Part shown: positions 12,701-24,366 of the stretch, one piece after another
How positions within the stretch are numbered: position 1 is the first letter of the stretch
Layout: each line of letters starts with the position of its first letter
Assembly: GCA_030562195.1 (NCBI GenBank)
Contig: JAUJPP010000005.1
Span: forward strand, 19,021,106 to 19,085,105
Reading direction: 5' to 3'
Origin: Nipponacmea schrenckii
Taxonomy: Eukaryota; Mollusca; Gastropoda; Lottiidae
Length of the DNA stretch: 64,000 bases
Program-made: the position numbers and the translations under genes
The notes under the pieces: generated by a model
What the model was told of the DNA's origin: nothing
Seen by the model: the letters and a program-made list of their open reading frames with translations, nothing else
The model's database searches: none

Positions 12701-15700
12701 TGCATTTACGTGAGAATTGCCTCCAAACACGAGTAAATTTAACCAATTTTTAAATGTTAGTGATACGACTTAAATGATATATGACAAATGTTTGAAGGCG
12801 ACTTTATTTCCTTACGTTCAACGCAGATAGAGTCCCTCAATAAGTCCTGATTTACTAGTCCTTTTACATATATGTCTATCTATGAACACACCTGACTACC
12901 AGCCTGGATGTTCGAGATAATATAGTGTTTTGTTACCATCTTGTTCAGTGATAACGGTGTCGCTTCGTTGATTTATGTTTTAAATTTGAGAATTTTATAC
13001 AAAGCTTCGTCCCATCCTTACTATATATTATGTAGATATTATTTAGGTCCATTCTCGATTTAATAAAGACCTCGTTTGTTCTTTACTAGTATTTAAACAA
13101 CAGGCATTATGGTACTTCAAGGGCAGTAACCTTTTTACACTTTGAGAGGAAACGCCATGCTGTGTGCATTGAGGGAAAGAAATCTGTAATTGTGTAGATA
13201 TTTAAGTTATACATCATTATACGTTTTTAAAGTACAAGTGATAAGATGTCAGCAAACTCCTTATTTGGTATTCAGTATTTGTATAATTGGTATAATTAAC
13301 TAAAAAATGAAGGGTAATATTAAGCCACCGGTACCCCCCCCCCCCCCACACACACACACGCACTCCCTCCTTCCAATTTCTTTAATTTGTATACACATCA
13401 AATCTCACCTCGATTAAAGAGACTAAAATTGATATGAATATTACTAATGAATCATTCAATCTATCAAAGTATAAATTATGTCCAGATGTTGACAGTCGTT
13501 TTAGTTATAAATGAAATCATGAATCATAGAGTTTTATTAGAACTACAGGAAATCATATAAAATCTATATAGATGACAAGGTAAAAAGAGCCTACAGGTAA
13601 AGTTAGGTACAAAGTCATTAAGACTATCTTGGTTTTAAAACATACCACAAAAATCTTAGCCTATTCCTATTCTATGAAGGATAACAAGAGAATATCTACA
13701 AATCAGATTTAGATTGTAGTGCATCCTACAACCATTGAATGACACCCCACCCCTCAATACCCCCCTCTCCTTTTCCTTTCCATTCTCAGTAGAAATAAAT
13801 TTAATTTAGTCACTAGGCTAGGCTATGATTTAGGCTAGGCAATACTGTGATCTAGGCTATACTATAATCTAGGCTAGGCAATACTGTGATCTAGACTATA
13901 CTATAATCTAGTCTCGGCTATACTATGGTCTAGGCAATACTATAATCTAGTTTAGGCTATACCATGATCTAGGCTAAACTATGATCTAGACTAGGATATT
14001 CTATGATCTAGGCTATCCTATGATCTAGACTAGGCTATACTATGATCTACGCTAGGCTATACAATGATCTAGGCCATACTATGATCTAGACTAGGCTATA
14101 CTATGATCTAGGCTAAACTATGATCTAGACTAGGTTATACTATAATCTAGTCTAAACTGTGATCTAGACTAGGCTATACTATGATCAAGGCTATTTTATG
14201 ATCTAGGCTAGGCTAGGCTATACTATGATCTAGGCTAGGCTAAACTATGATCTATGCTATACTATGATCTAGGCTAGGCTATACTATGATCTAGGCAAGG
14301 CTATACTATGATCTAGGCTAGGCTATACTATGATCTGGTCTAGGCTATACTATGATCTAGGCGAGGCTAGACTATGATCTGGTCTAGGCTATACTATGAT
14401 CTAAGCCATACTGTGATCTAGACTAGGCCATACTATGGTCTAGACTAGGCCATACTATGATCTAGGCTAGGCAATACTATGGTCTAGGCTATACTATGTA
14501 GTAGTTTTTCGGAAAGGCTTTGACAATCGTATTTCATTATTGTAAAAAAAAACCTTGTAAAAAAGGGTTGATTTGGGCATGTTTAAATTTGTACAAAATC
14601 CTCCCCCCTCTCCAATTCTAAAATTCTAAATAACTGGACAGGGGCTTAATCATCAGCTGAACAGATAAGGTTAATGACTAGAGTCAATAGAGCAAGTAAT
14701 TTTCTGATGTCAGCTTCTTGTACATATGTAATTTGCTGATGTAAGCTTCTTAAACATCGTGATGTTACGTCTAGACTAGGCCATACTATGATCTAGGCTA
14801 GGCAATACTATGGTCTAGGCTATACTATGTAGTAGTTTTTCGGAAAGGCTTTGACAATCGTATTTCCTTGTAAAAAAGGGTTGATTTGGGCATGTTTAAA
14901 TTTGTACAAAATCCTCCCCCCTCTCCAATTCTAAAATTTACTTTAAAAAACTGCTGATTTCAGCACGTGTCATGATATCAGCAAGTACCGGTATCGTAAT
15001 AAAACTTACAATAGAACAGGTCAAACTATTGGACAAATAAATAACTGGACAGGGGCTTAATCATCAGCTGAACAGATAAGGTTAATGACTAGAGTCAATA
15101 GAGCAAGTAATTTTCTGATGTCAGCTTCTTGTACATATGTAATTTGCTGATGTAAGCTTCTTAAACATCGTGATGTTACGTAAAAATTAGAGGGTCGGGG
15201 AAGAGGGGTGGGGTTTTTTTTTTTATCTGGTCCTTATCTTTGGCTGGAGAATGAAATAAATGAAGTTTTATGCCCTACTCTTATGTACCAAATGGGCTAA
15301 TGAAGAGAATCTCCATGTAGTGTGCAATGAGGGATATTTTGCCAAGACAAATGAATGAGGTGATCAAGTTTAGGCCTTTATTTGAAGTGGCGTGATATTT
15401 CGCTTTCTTTACTTTATACTTGACATTTTCACTCGATTGCAATCAGTTGGCCCTTTCTTACTTTTGGTTTCCTTTTCCTTTCCTGTTTATCAAGGCCCTG
15501 TACAAAATGTCTATTCTGTTTATTATTCAATAAATTATTTGTCACTTGATGTTATACGATCGTTAAAATTATTCAACTTTTCTCAAGCGAAGCTTTTGAC
15601 CTGAATTTAGTTGATCTTGTTAAATATCTGTAAACGATACAATTTAATATTGAATAGGCCTATACAACAAAAACAGATTATTATAAAATATCAGATATCA

Positions 15701-18700
15701 AGTGATCTGTTGAATAATAAAATAATATAACTATTGACTTCCTAATCTTCGATAGATTAACGAGGACGTGGATTAAATCGCGGCAATAAAAGATTGAATT
15801 TATTATTCATACGTTTAACGACAAAATACCACATACTTAAAATAGGGAAATGATTTTGTAATCTGACCTTTTTTTGTATAGTATCTAATGTGAAGAAATT
15901 CCTAAAAACTCCTCTGAAAAGCATTGACCAAGGTTACAAAAAGTAATTTTTGCAAGATGAAAAATAAAGTTTGGAGGGCTGTAAAAAAAACCCAAAATTT
16001 AAAAATGATTAAATATAGAAATGGGAGAATTAAAATAAATACAAAAAATCAAACTAAAACTAAAAAAAACAAAAAAAAACAAAGCAAACATCAGCAAACA
16101 TCTAAATCTAGATAAAGTTCAGCATAGAATAATTAAGAAATTTAACGCAAATGAAGCGATCGTAAAAACTGACCTGTGGACGAAAAGCAATTCTCAACTG
16201 GAGAGCAGCACAAAAATTAATAAGATAATACATAAAAATATAAACGATATTAAAAATAATCAACATCAATAGACTAGATCGTTTGAAACCGGAAGTGTCA
16301 TTACTAGACTATATATCCACAATGGAACCGTATAAGTAATATCTAAAAATTTTAAAAATATATTAGTTAATCAGTTAAAAAAATATATTTTTACCCTAGG
16401 CAACTTAATAAAAAATCTAAAAAAAAAATTTGTTATATCTATACCTGAGGTGCCATGATTAGTGCCTATTGTAGGTGTCAGCATACCCGACTGTTATACT
16501 ATCCGACTGTAATACGACTAGTATACGAGCTGTAGACAGTTAATAAAGTCAGGTAAAACATCGGTGACTAATTATAATGACTAAACTACAATCGACTGCC
16601 TGATTCATACTAATATTGATTTTTAAATTGTTTACATTCCACCTCAAAGTCTATCAATTACATTATCTATATTTTATATTTCTTATCAATTTACCTGTAC
16701 AGGTAATAAATATTGAATAGTAAAATACGTTATACTGTTTAATATTATTAAATTTTAAACAATTTTCAATAAATGCATAATAGATCTACTGTATTTATAA
16801 TATGAGAATGATTTGATTTGAACGGTTATTAATATCAATTAACCGGCACAGGTAATAAATATAGAATAGCACGATACGTAATACTGTTTAATATTGTTAA
16901 ATTTTAAACAATTTTCAATAAATGTATAATAGGTCTACTGTAGTAATATGAGAATGATTTGATTTAATTTTATTTCCATATGTTTACTTTTTATTTATAT
17001 ATATCTATATGATATTTGATATGAATTATTTGCTATAATACAGATCTTTTATCAAAACATTGAAATAATTCATTTTAACAATTTATATCCTTGTAGAGTA
17101 AGGTAAAATAACTCCCGAGAAAGAAAATAATAGGAAGTACAAGTCAATATATAAGAAATATATACAACTGTCTCGGGTATTGTTACAATGAGTCAGAACC
17201 TCATATCGATCTCTACATTCCTTACATTGTCTACTTATTGATCTCTATTATTATTGATTTTTACTACGGTATCACAAGATATTTCATTCATTTTCATATA
17301 AATTTCACAATATCGATAATTCTATTACTACGATGATTTTTACAGACTTGGCAGTTCCAATGTTTTTAATAAGACTTATTTTATCAGACCGATACAGACA
17401 CCTGGTACTACTGTGCAACTGTGCTTGTCAATCTCGATAACCCTTTTAGAGAGTCCTCAAAATATAATAATATTCGGAATATTTTGGATTTTTTTTCTTT
17501 TGTCATATAGCTATATAATCTCTATATATAGGTATCTATTCATCAAATTAATTTTTATTTAATTTCTAGAGAAGCCGGATATAAGATCGCGAGAGGCAAA
17601 CAAGGTAAATACTGTGAACTTTAATTAGGTCAGCGAGTCCTAGTTATTCATTCTGTGCCATTCAGTGTTTCATTCATTCATTCGGCGATTGACAAACATG
17701 CGTGGGAGTAGCTTAATGGCAGATTTGATGTCAAACAAAAGACGAACATGCCTGGGGATGACTTCCCTCATTTATTTACTAGTTATTGTTTTTTAACCCT
17801 CTCCCACCCACGCTACAGATTAACCCTATTATCCCCAGATAAATATTATATAATAAGGGGTTTAATAAGGTCTTCATAATATCTCATATTTGAGGTTTTA
17901 TTGAAAAAGTTTACGAATGATTTGACTGAATATTGCTCCTATTAGCCTTATAATATAAACTAAAACATACCATCTTAAAGAGATAGAGGGCAAAATGGTG
18001 CAGGGTTGGGGAATTGGTGTAGATGAGTGAAAATCGTCCTGGTATGTTTAAATAATTCCCTCGTTGAAAATATATGATTATAATGATTTTCTTTAACAAA
18101 ATTAATGTCACCAAAGGTTTATTGTGTAAAGATGAAGGGTGGGTGGGAGCAAGAGGAATAGACGACCCAGTGGGACACTACTACCGAGCAGGAATAAGGA
18201 AATATAAAAATAATAATGGGGAATCGAAAGAGGAAGTTGAAACAGGTTGTAGTATATATGAAACAACATGTTTTGACCTATATTAGCCTAACTGAATATT
18301 CATGCAATAAATATAATATATATAAGATAATGCACGGGCTTTACACGGGCTCCTTTTATAATATACTGATTTGTTTCATTGTGTATCTCGTTTATATCAA
18401 CATATCTTAGCTTTTAATTATGACTTTCTTACCTTCACACTACTATATTTAGTTCAAATTATCAGATTTGTCTTTTGTGATAAAATTTTTTAAAAAACCA
18501 ACCTTCTAAGAATTTGCAGACGTCTTCCACACAATCTTCGCGTCTTAATTTTTTCAGCGCCTGAAGCAAAACATACACGGTGCTGCCAGAATGGTCGGCC
18601 CATCTTTTTAAGAGAACACTTCCTGGGAAAACTTTCTCTAAAGAGGCATGACGGTGAATATTCTCGATCTCGTTATAGGTAGAAATTCCTAGTTCCTCGG

Positions 18701-18866
18701 CCAGTTGTTCCCAGTTACCTTCCTCCCCTCGAATATCCGTGTACAGATTGACTCCAAGTTTCTGCAGAATCGCATGATAGCAGGATAGTTCCATTAGACG
18801 TTTACCCAGGATGTTTTTAGGAATTCCTGTCAAATCGCGGGAAATTCTGTAGCCACACTCCGCCAT
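6714..18866 (-). CDS. Death domain - YxxM linker - SH2 domain adaptor protein (6 coding exons)
   Basis: Exons (minus strand): 18866-18503, 11448-11258, 9601-9437, 9004-7631, 7436-7348, 6975-6714. All introns are GT-AG and phases match (1,0,0,0,2), giving about 814 aa. Residues ~20-120 form a Death domain of MyD88/IRAK/Tube style (NWEQLAEELG, RWADHSGSTV, ALKKLRREDCV). Residues 122-185 are a small beta-rich unrecognised segment. The linker is low-complexity with three YxxM motifs (YIAM Y559, YIQM Y572, YMNM Y595), proline-rich PLPPRP and poly-Ala. Residues ~689-775 are SH2-like: W of GWCAS, GNFMVW in place of G-x-FLVR, RHYAIH, and a YYIFPGG..DLLHHYM tail; a basic tail ends at TAA. From known families I infer a cytoplasmic signalling adaptor joining Death-domain receptors or kinases to PI3K p85 (YxxM) and Grb2-like (YxN) proteins. 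I do not recognise a vertebrate orthologue. An unseen exon in the 7 kb intron 1 cannot be excluded. Confidence 0.8.
7500..7630 (-). other. intron between linker exon and SH2 exon of the adaptor gene
   Basis: The donor GTGAGT follows codon Asn698 at 7631 and the acceptor TTTTAG precedes 7436. Reading straight through the donor adds a few false residues and a stop, so the linker exon alone looks like a complete 486-residue frame. Both exons are phase 0 at this junction. Confidence 0.75.
9824..9956. repeat. dispersed repeat shared with 58310-58540
   Basis: Phrases such as CTTATTCTTAGTCTAAAACTT and AAAATTGATTTTAGTG..CCAATC are shared, diverged, with an intron of the CFAP74 gene near 58310-58540 (where two copies occur). 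This suggests an old interspersed element. Its boundaries are uncertain. Confidence 0.45.
9957..10004 (-). mobile_element. SINE 3'-tail fragment
   Basis: TGGAGTTTTACTTCCTACTC followed by TTCTGCTCCTTATGGGCTAA is the reverse complement of the SINE tail (full copy at 30001-30370). Only the last ~50 bp are present. Confidence 0.75.
10400..10590. repeat. imperfect repeats of ACCGTTATGGATAATATCGT
   Basis: Several diverged units containing CCGTTATGGATAATATCG and AACGGTAGATATGGAT alternate in this part of an intron of the adaptor gene. Unit length is irregular (about 20-60 bp). No coding potential. Confidence 0.6.
11197..11249. repeat. (GAAT)n microsatellite
   Basis: About a dozen GAAT units with rare changes (GAAC). 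On the minus strand it lies just downstream of the 5' splice site of adaptor exon 2 (exon edge 11258), leaving only a few bases between donor and repeat. Confidence 0.9.
13334..13361. repeat. poly-C / CA-rich tract
   Basis: A C homopolymer followed by alternating CACACA. Homopolymers of this kind are prone to sequencing error. Located in adaptor intron 1. Confidence 0.9.
13795..14500. repeat. ~22-bp minisatellite (CTATGATCTAGGCTAGGCTA family), ~700 bp
   Basis: A degenerate unit CTATACTATGATCTAGGCTA, with variants TCTAGACTAGG and TGGTCTAGG, is repeated about 30 times inside adaptor intron 1. Its right end was caught up in a larger duplication (see 14437-15182). Confidence 0.9.
14437..15182. 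repeat. recent tandem segmental duplication (two ~330-410 bp copies)
   Basis: The segment beginning TCTAGACTAGGCCATACTAT at about 14438 and ending ACATCGTGATGTTACGT near 14768 is repeated from about 14769 to 15180 with near identity. Copy 1 has about 17 extra bases (around CATTATTGTAAAA); copy 2 has about 110 extra bases (14938-15050). This is either a recent duplication or unresolved alleles placed side by side by the assembler. Confidence 0.85.
15258..15342 (-). mobile_element. SINE 3' fragment
   Basis: AAGTTTTATGCCCTACTCTT, GGGCTAATGAAGA and GTGCAATGAGGGATATTTTG are the reverse complement of the SINE tail and distal body. Confidence 0.75.
16700..16985. repeat. ~120-bp unit in two diverged copies
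   Basis: AGGTAATAAATATTGAATAG and the following AAATACGTTATACTGTTTAA (from about 16700) recur from about 16850, each followed by TTTTAAACAATTTTCAATAA, an ATAATAG..CTACTGTA stretch and ATGAGAATGATTTGATTT. This is a local tandem duplication in adaptor intron 1. Confidence 0.7.
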
Positions 18867-19887
18867 GGTGCAGATGACAAGTGAATGTTACATTAGAATG
18901 TAATAGTTAAGAGTCAGAAGTTAAATATCACATTATCTTGAGTTTTAACACCATAATCCAATATAACACTCGCGACAGAACACTTTCACTTTGATTTTAG
19001 AATATCTTCACGATGACATTAGAACACTAACACTCTTCAATATGCGCTCAAAGCTTTCCATTTAAATTTTGAAATAAAAATCAGAAGAATTTGTGTTTAA
19101 AAACATCATGATGCAAACTAATTGTTGATAAACTTGTAAAAATAGCTATAATAAGTATGATTCATTCGACATAGAAAGTATAAATACAGTCGATTGTATA
19201 TCCTCTTTAGTCCCACTCGATTCAGGTATGTCACGGCAAAATGAAAGTACAGTCTGATTGGTTAATATCTACTGTTACACAGGTAAAAACACCTGACGTC
19301 ATCAAGGTAATGTTATGGCCTATATATGTAGGTTACTGTAATACAATAATTAAATTTTAGACAAGGGCTCAACTACGGGATGCGTTATAAAAGTACTCTA
19401 TACAACTAAAAGTACATTAGGTCCTATATATTCAGGTTAATTTTAGAAACCAAGCCAAGCGCCCGTATATCTACCCGTAACCCGTTATTAGTTTTAGAAT
19501 TCGACTCCAAAACTGTCAAATATTGAATATAAAATTAGATTGGCGAGGCCATGAGTTGACAAAAGTTGTTATTGTTTTCTTAGAAAGTGTAGGCATGTTC
19601 CCGTTTTCCTCATGTGCCTTTCCTTTTTGTAATATCTATCGTTGCGTGAGGAACCCCAACAAACTATGAACATTACAATTTGCAGAACCATTAATCAAAT
19701 TATGGAAATTAGTTTCTGGATAATCAAAACTAATGAAATGGAATTCCGTGACGTGTAAGTCACGTGACAGGGATTTCCCCGTAATGGTGGATCAAGGAAG
19801 AAAACTGACAGAAGTTTTAAGAATATCTTGAAATTTTCGACATTCCTTCTGAGTTTAAGCGTTGGGTGAAATTTTAAGTTTTACAAA
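18867..19887. promoter_or_regulatory. head-to-head intergenic region / candidate bidirectional promoter
   Basis: The 1.02 kb between the divergent start codons of the adaptor gene (18866, minus) and EFHD2 (19888, plus). It holds a palindromic CRE (TGACGTCA, 19294-19301), a CLEAR/E-box palindrome (GTCACGTGAC, 19759-19768) and a kappaB-type site (GGGATTTCCC, 19770-19779). The last two lie about 110-130 bp upstream of the EFHD2 ATG. The motifs are directly visible; that they are used is inference. Confidence 0.5.
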
Positions 19888-22058
19888 ATGGCTACGGATG
19901 AGTTAGCTAACAAACTGAACCGTCGAATGGTTTTGAACGAGGGCGACGAAGAGGAACAGGCTAAAATTCAACAATCCTCACACAAAGTTTTTAATGTGTA
20001 TACTGAATTTAAAGAGTTTAGTCGAAAACAGATTAAGGATTTTCAAAAAATCTTTAAAAAGTAAGTAGAGCTTATTTATTGGTCTAAGTCTGTTAGCTTT
20101 GGATACTGCCAGAGGTGAAAATTTAATGTAAGAATTGCAAAACAAGTTTTAATATGAGTAAGCTTACACTGTCTTCTCTACTCACTATGTCAGTGAATTC
20201 GTTGCAATGACAGTAACTTGCCAGGTTAGCTGCACTAGCCAAGTATTTTTACAATTTCAAGCTGTAGGAAAAGGCCCAAGGAAAAGGATTTACATAAAAT
20301 GTTATTATAGATGGACCCTATGATTCACCATGTTTTGTTTGTTTAGTATTTGAAAAGGAAGTAAGAATGAGTGACTTCCTCTTTACATTTCTTATCAATG
20401 TGGTTAAAGTAACCTGATACAAAACTTTATATCTTCGCATGCATCAAAAACATAAGAAGAAATCAGTTATAATTTAAAATATTGCAACAGTACCTGAAGT
20501 ATGTTACCTAATACCTGTACTTTTGAGTATCATTTTGTTAATGCATATAGCACTGTATTATTAGAAGGGCGCATTGGCTCAGTAAGTTAGATGCTTGCTC
20601 ACTAACCTACAGGTCCAGCGTTCAATCCCACTTCTGGATTTTCAACCCGGTTAAAATGTAAAGGGCGTCTAGATGTTCGTATAGGACAATAAATCCAGGT
20701 CCTGTCTGCTAGAAACTGCATGTTAAAGATCCCTCTACAGTTGGAAATCGCAAAAGGAGGAAGCTTATGTCACTGTCCTAGCAAAATTTCTCTCATTGCA
20801 CCGTGCATGGCGTTGTCGGTCTTCATTAGGCCATATTTGCACAGTAGGAAGTAAAACTCCATTCAATTTATTTTTTCTGTATTATTAGTAGAGGATTGCA
20901 AGGTAATTCTGAGTAACTAAATGTTTCAGGTCCTTTTTTGATATTTCCAAATTGGTTTGTCTTGGTGCATTGAGCACTATTCCAATAGTAATATTTTTTC
21001 AATATTTTATTAACTATTTTCCAGATATGATGTAGGGAATGACAATTTTATAGATTTTACTGAGCTAAAATTAATGATGGAGAAACTTGGAGCGCCCCAG
21101 ACCCACCTGTCTTTAAAATCTATGATTAAAGAAGTGGATGAAGATCATGATAACTTAATTAGTTTTAGAGAGGTTGGTATGATAGTTTGAAGTTGATAGA
21201 GGTTCAGTTTTAAGAGGAGTGTAGTTGGTTATTAAGCTGTTTATTGCCTGTCCATTGCAGAGAAAGGACAATTAAAGATACAAAGTTCTGATAGACTGAC
21301 AAAAATTATAAGTTTCTGTATATTATTAGTATTTATATTTAGTATTTTCTGTCAAGTAGGATTCTGACAGTACTTGCAAGCATACAATCAAATCACTGCA
21401 AACTCCTATGATCTGAGAAAAGTGCTCAATAATGTTAAATATTAAACAGATTTCTTATACATTGACTTTCTAAAGAACCTTACCCCAAGTTTTTTTTTAT
21501 TTATACATTAATATTATCATGAGAAACTTGTGTTAAAAGATTATATTTTGTTTCAGTTTTTGTTGATATTCAGAAAGGCTGGTGCAGGTGAATTGAGTGA
21601 AGACAGTGGTTTATTAGAATTATATAAAAATGTCAATGAAATCGATGTTGATGTGGAGGGAGTGGGAGGAGCCAAAAACTTCTTTCAATCTAAGGTTGAT
21701 TTTTATCCACATATTTTACCGCAGACCTTTTCATTGTCTAAAGGCATCAACTCCATTCCAAGACACATTGATTATTAACAGAGAATAAGTCTGAAGTGGG
21801 CGTGTCTGTAAGACGGTGGGAGGGATTTAAGAAACATATACTATGATGGATGTAGAAATATTACAAGATTGGATCTTTCAGTAATGGAAGTAATGTAAAA
21901 CTCTATTTTATTTACAGATTGAAGCTCAGTCAGCTGATAAAAAATTTGAAAATGAAATAAAAAAGGAACAAGAAGAAAGAAAAGTCCAGGCGGAGGAGGC
22001 CAAGGTTAGGAAACAGGCGTTCAAAGAAAAAGCTAATTTCTTCCAGAATGTTCACTGA
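19888..22058 (+). CDS. EFHD2: EF-hand domain-containing protein D2 (swiprosin-1)
   Basis: Four coding exons, 19888-20060, 21025-21172, 21557-21694 and 21918-22058, GT-AG introns with phases 2, 0, 0; 199 aa. The start MATDELANKLNRR matches the family N-terminus. Then come the signature EFKEFSRKQIKDF, EF-hand 1 (Y-D-V-G-N-D-N-F-I-D-F, ~59-70), the ELKLMMEKLGAPQTHL linker, EF-hand 2 (DEDHDNLISFREF, ~95-107), and a C-terminal coiled coil rich in E/K ending QNVH. EFHD2 is a calcium-binding, actin-bundling cytoplasmic protein of immune and neural cells. The protein is shorter than the human one (240 aa) because the Ala/Gly-rich N-terminal insert is absent. In the first EF loop, position 5 is Asn and the -Z Glu is Asp, so its affinity may be low. 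A SINE sits in intron 1. Confidence 0.97.
20570..20872 (+). mobile_element. tRNA-derived SINE in EFHD2 intron 1
   Basis: Head CATTGGCTCAGTAAGTTAGA (A box) and GTCCAGCGTTCAATCCCAC (B box), then body GTTAAAGATCCCTCTACAG, CCTAGCAAAATTTCTCTCAT and tail AAGTAAAACTCCATTCAATT. Part of the body is missing compared with 30001-30370 and it is more diverged, so it is an older insertion in the same orientation as the gene. Confidence 0.85.
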
Positions 22059-22159
22059 TTGTTTACAATATGAATTTTTATCTATATCTGTATTTACACC
22101 AAACATTATCAATACGATTCTCTATAGACAGTATATTGGCCAGATACTTAATTTAAATC

Positions 22160-22430
22160 AAAAAGGTTTCTAAGCTTTAACCAGTTCATGTATACTTAAA
22201 TCTGATCGGTTTGAAACCTAAATCAGTTATTCTTTATATGAATATGATTGGTTTAAAACCAAAACCAGTTATTTTTTACTTGAATATGATTGGTTTGAAA
22301 CTTAAACCATTTATGCTTTACTTGAATATGATTGGTTTGAAACTTAAACCGCTTATTCTTAACTTGAATATGATTGGTTGATATCTAAAACAAGTTATTC
22401 TATACTGGAATTTGATTGGCTATGAGCAAT
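22160..22430. repeat. 42-bp tandem repeat, ~6 copies, downstream of EFHD2
   Basis: Units of the form TGATTGGTTTGAAACTTAAA start at 22202, 22245, 22287, 22329, 22371 and 22413, a period of 42-43 bp. The array starts about 100 bp after the EFHD2 stop codon and probably lies in its 3' untranslated region. Confidence 0.85.
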
Positions 22431-23918
22431 TAAACCTATGCAAATTTATTTCTTTTGAAATCAATGTCAAGTTGAATGTTGCTTGAATGCAGACTTTTAC
22501 TATGACCCTCAATAATCAACGAAACTCAGATTCATGTTAAACCATGCACAAATCTCATGGACCAAATTGAATGGTAATTTTAGGACTGATGATAATGGGA
22601 AACATATCAGATGTTTTTTGATGGCTTGGAAACACTTTTGACCTATTTTGCTGTTCTCATTGTTAAACCTACCTATTATTATATTTTTTTTGCAATTTAT
22701 TTATGAATCGCATGCTTTATCAGATGGTTTATTCTTGTGTATTTTATTTCTACAGCTCAATTTATTCAGTATTTATTTTATAGTTTATTCATGATATTTA
22801 TTAGGGAGTAATTTAAATCATAAACACCAACTGTCCACTCTAAAGTGGTTTAATTACTAAATTAGCTATTTGAGCTATAAGGTTTATAATTTCATTCACT
22901 GGTGATTCTACTGCAAGTGGACTGTATTAATGACTGAAACTGGATGTGTATCCTAGCTTACCTATGGCCTGTTGTATTATTTTTCTTTTATGATAATTAA
23001 TAGAATTCGCAGTTTGCTGAATTTTGTTTCAGTTTATAGAAAGGTTAAATTTACTTATAAGTTTTTATATATATATAATTGCTTTGCCCAATCATCTTGC
23101 CAAAAACTTTCACTTTGACAAAGTTTGAAACAATGAAAACAATCAATTTTCAGCAAATATTGAAACTCTCACCAATGAATCTCTGATTAAGATCTTTCTT
23201 CATTTTAAGATATTTTATAAAATTCTTTTCAAACCAGACATAAAAAAATTGTTACTCGAACAATTTTTAAATCAGAATCTCGTGAATTTTATGATAAAGG
23301 GGGATAACTATTGGACTTGACATTAACGAAATCTAGAAATTACTACCTCAAAATTGATTAAAACTTCCTTTTAACAAGGTTTCATCATTGTCACCAACAT
23401 CAATTTAGAAATTTGTTATGTTTGTTAACGAGGTAGATGTGTATGATGTTTCTTACTGTGAAAATACACTTTATAGATCAGTATTAAGACGCGAATTTAG
23501 TTTATTCCAAGATTATTTTTAATGAATTTTGCCATTAAATTTTTGATAAATGTGTATTTTTTTGTGTTCAGAATTGTCCAATATTTTCATTTGGTTAAAT
23601 ACTTTGTCTTCCACTTAAATCTTGCCAAAATAATTTAATTTGTTTGCTGTATGAAGTTGAAACTAAAATTATATTTATTTCTTTGTCCCTAGTTTTAAAT
23701 CTAGGCAGTGAGGTAGGGCTGAAAAGATCTCAAATTTTTCAATGTTCATAATATAATAATATTACTAAATGTTAATTAATAAGATAATTAGTGTAGTGTG
23801 ATATGTTAATGAAGAATAATATATGCGCCATTAAAAGTATTTATATTCTTTTGCTCAGAAAATACTCGCCATTTGCACGTTTTATTTTGTAGCGTGGCAA
23901 TGCTTCAATACTTAACAC
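22431..23918. other. intergenic DNA, no gene seen
   Basis: AT-rich, no supported exon on either strand. Any remaining EFHD2 3' untranslated sequence would be here. Confidence 0.5.
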
Positions 23919-23919
23919 G

Positions 23920-24366
23920 CTTGATATTCTAAGGATAGGAAACATGCTTGATATTCTAAGGATAGGAAACATGCTTGATATTCTAAGGATAGGAAACATG
24001 CTTGATATTCTAAGGATTGGAAACATGCTTGATATTCTTAGGATTGGAAACATACTTGATATTCTAAGGATAGGAAACATGCTTGATATTCTAAGGATAG
24101 GAAACATGCTTGATATTCTTAGGATTGGAAACATACTTGATATTCTAAGGATAGGAAACATGCTTGATATTCTAAGGATAGGAAACATGCTTGATATTCT
24201 AAGGATGGAAACAAGCTTGATATTCTTAGGATTGGAAACATACTTGATATTCTAAGGATAGGCACAACATGCTTGATATTCTAAGGATAGGAAACATGCT
24301 TATATTCTAAGGATGGAAACAAGCTTGATATTCTAAGGATTGGAAACACTTGATATTCTAAGGATA
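23920..24366. repeat. 27-bp minisatellite, ~16.5 copies
   Basis: Unit CTTGATATTCTAAGGATAGG plus AAACATG. Since 27 is a multiple of three and the unit has no stop in one frame of each strand, long repetitive frames arise on both strands (repeats MLDILRIGN on plus, MFPILRISS on minus). These are repeat artefacts. The later copies are shortened and imperfect. Confidence 0.95.

Noticed and set aside
15924..16115. Lys/Asn-rich 63 aa frame
   Set aside because: A-rich low-complexity sequence in a large intron, no splice or domain support.
23841..24255. Nine-residue repeat proteins on both strands
   Set aside because: Product of a 27 bp minisatellite; mirrored frames on both strands show it is not coding.
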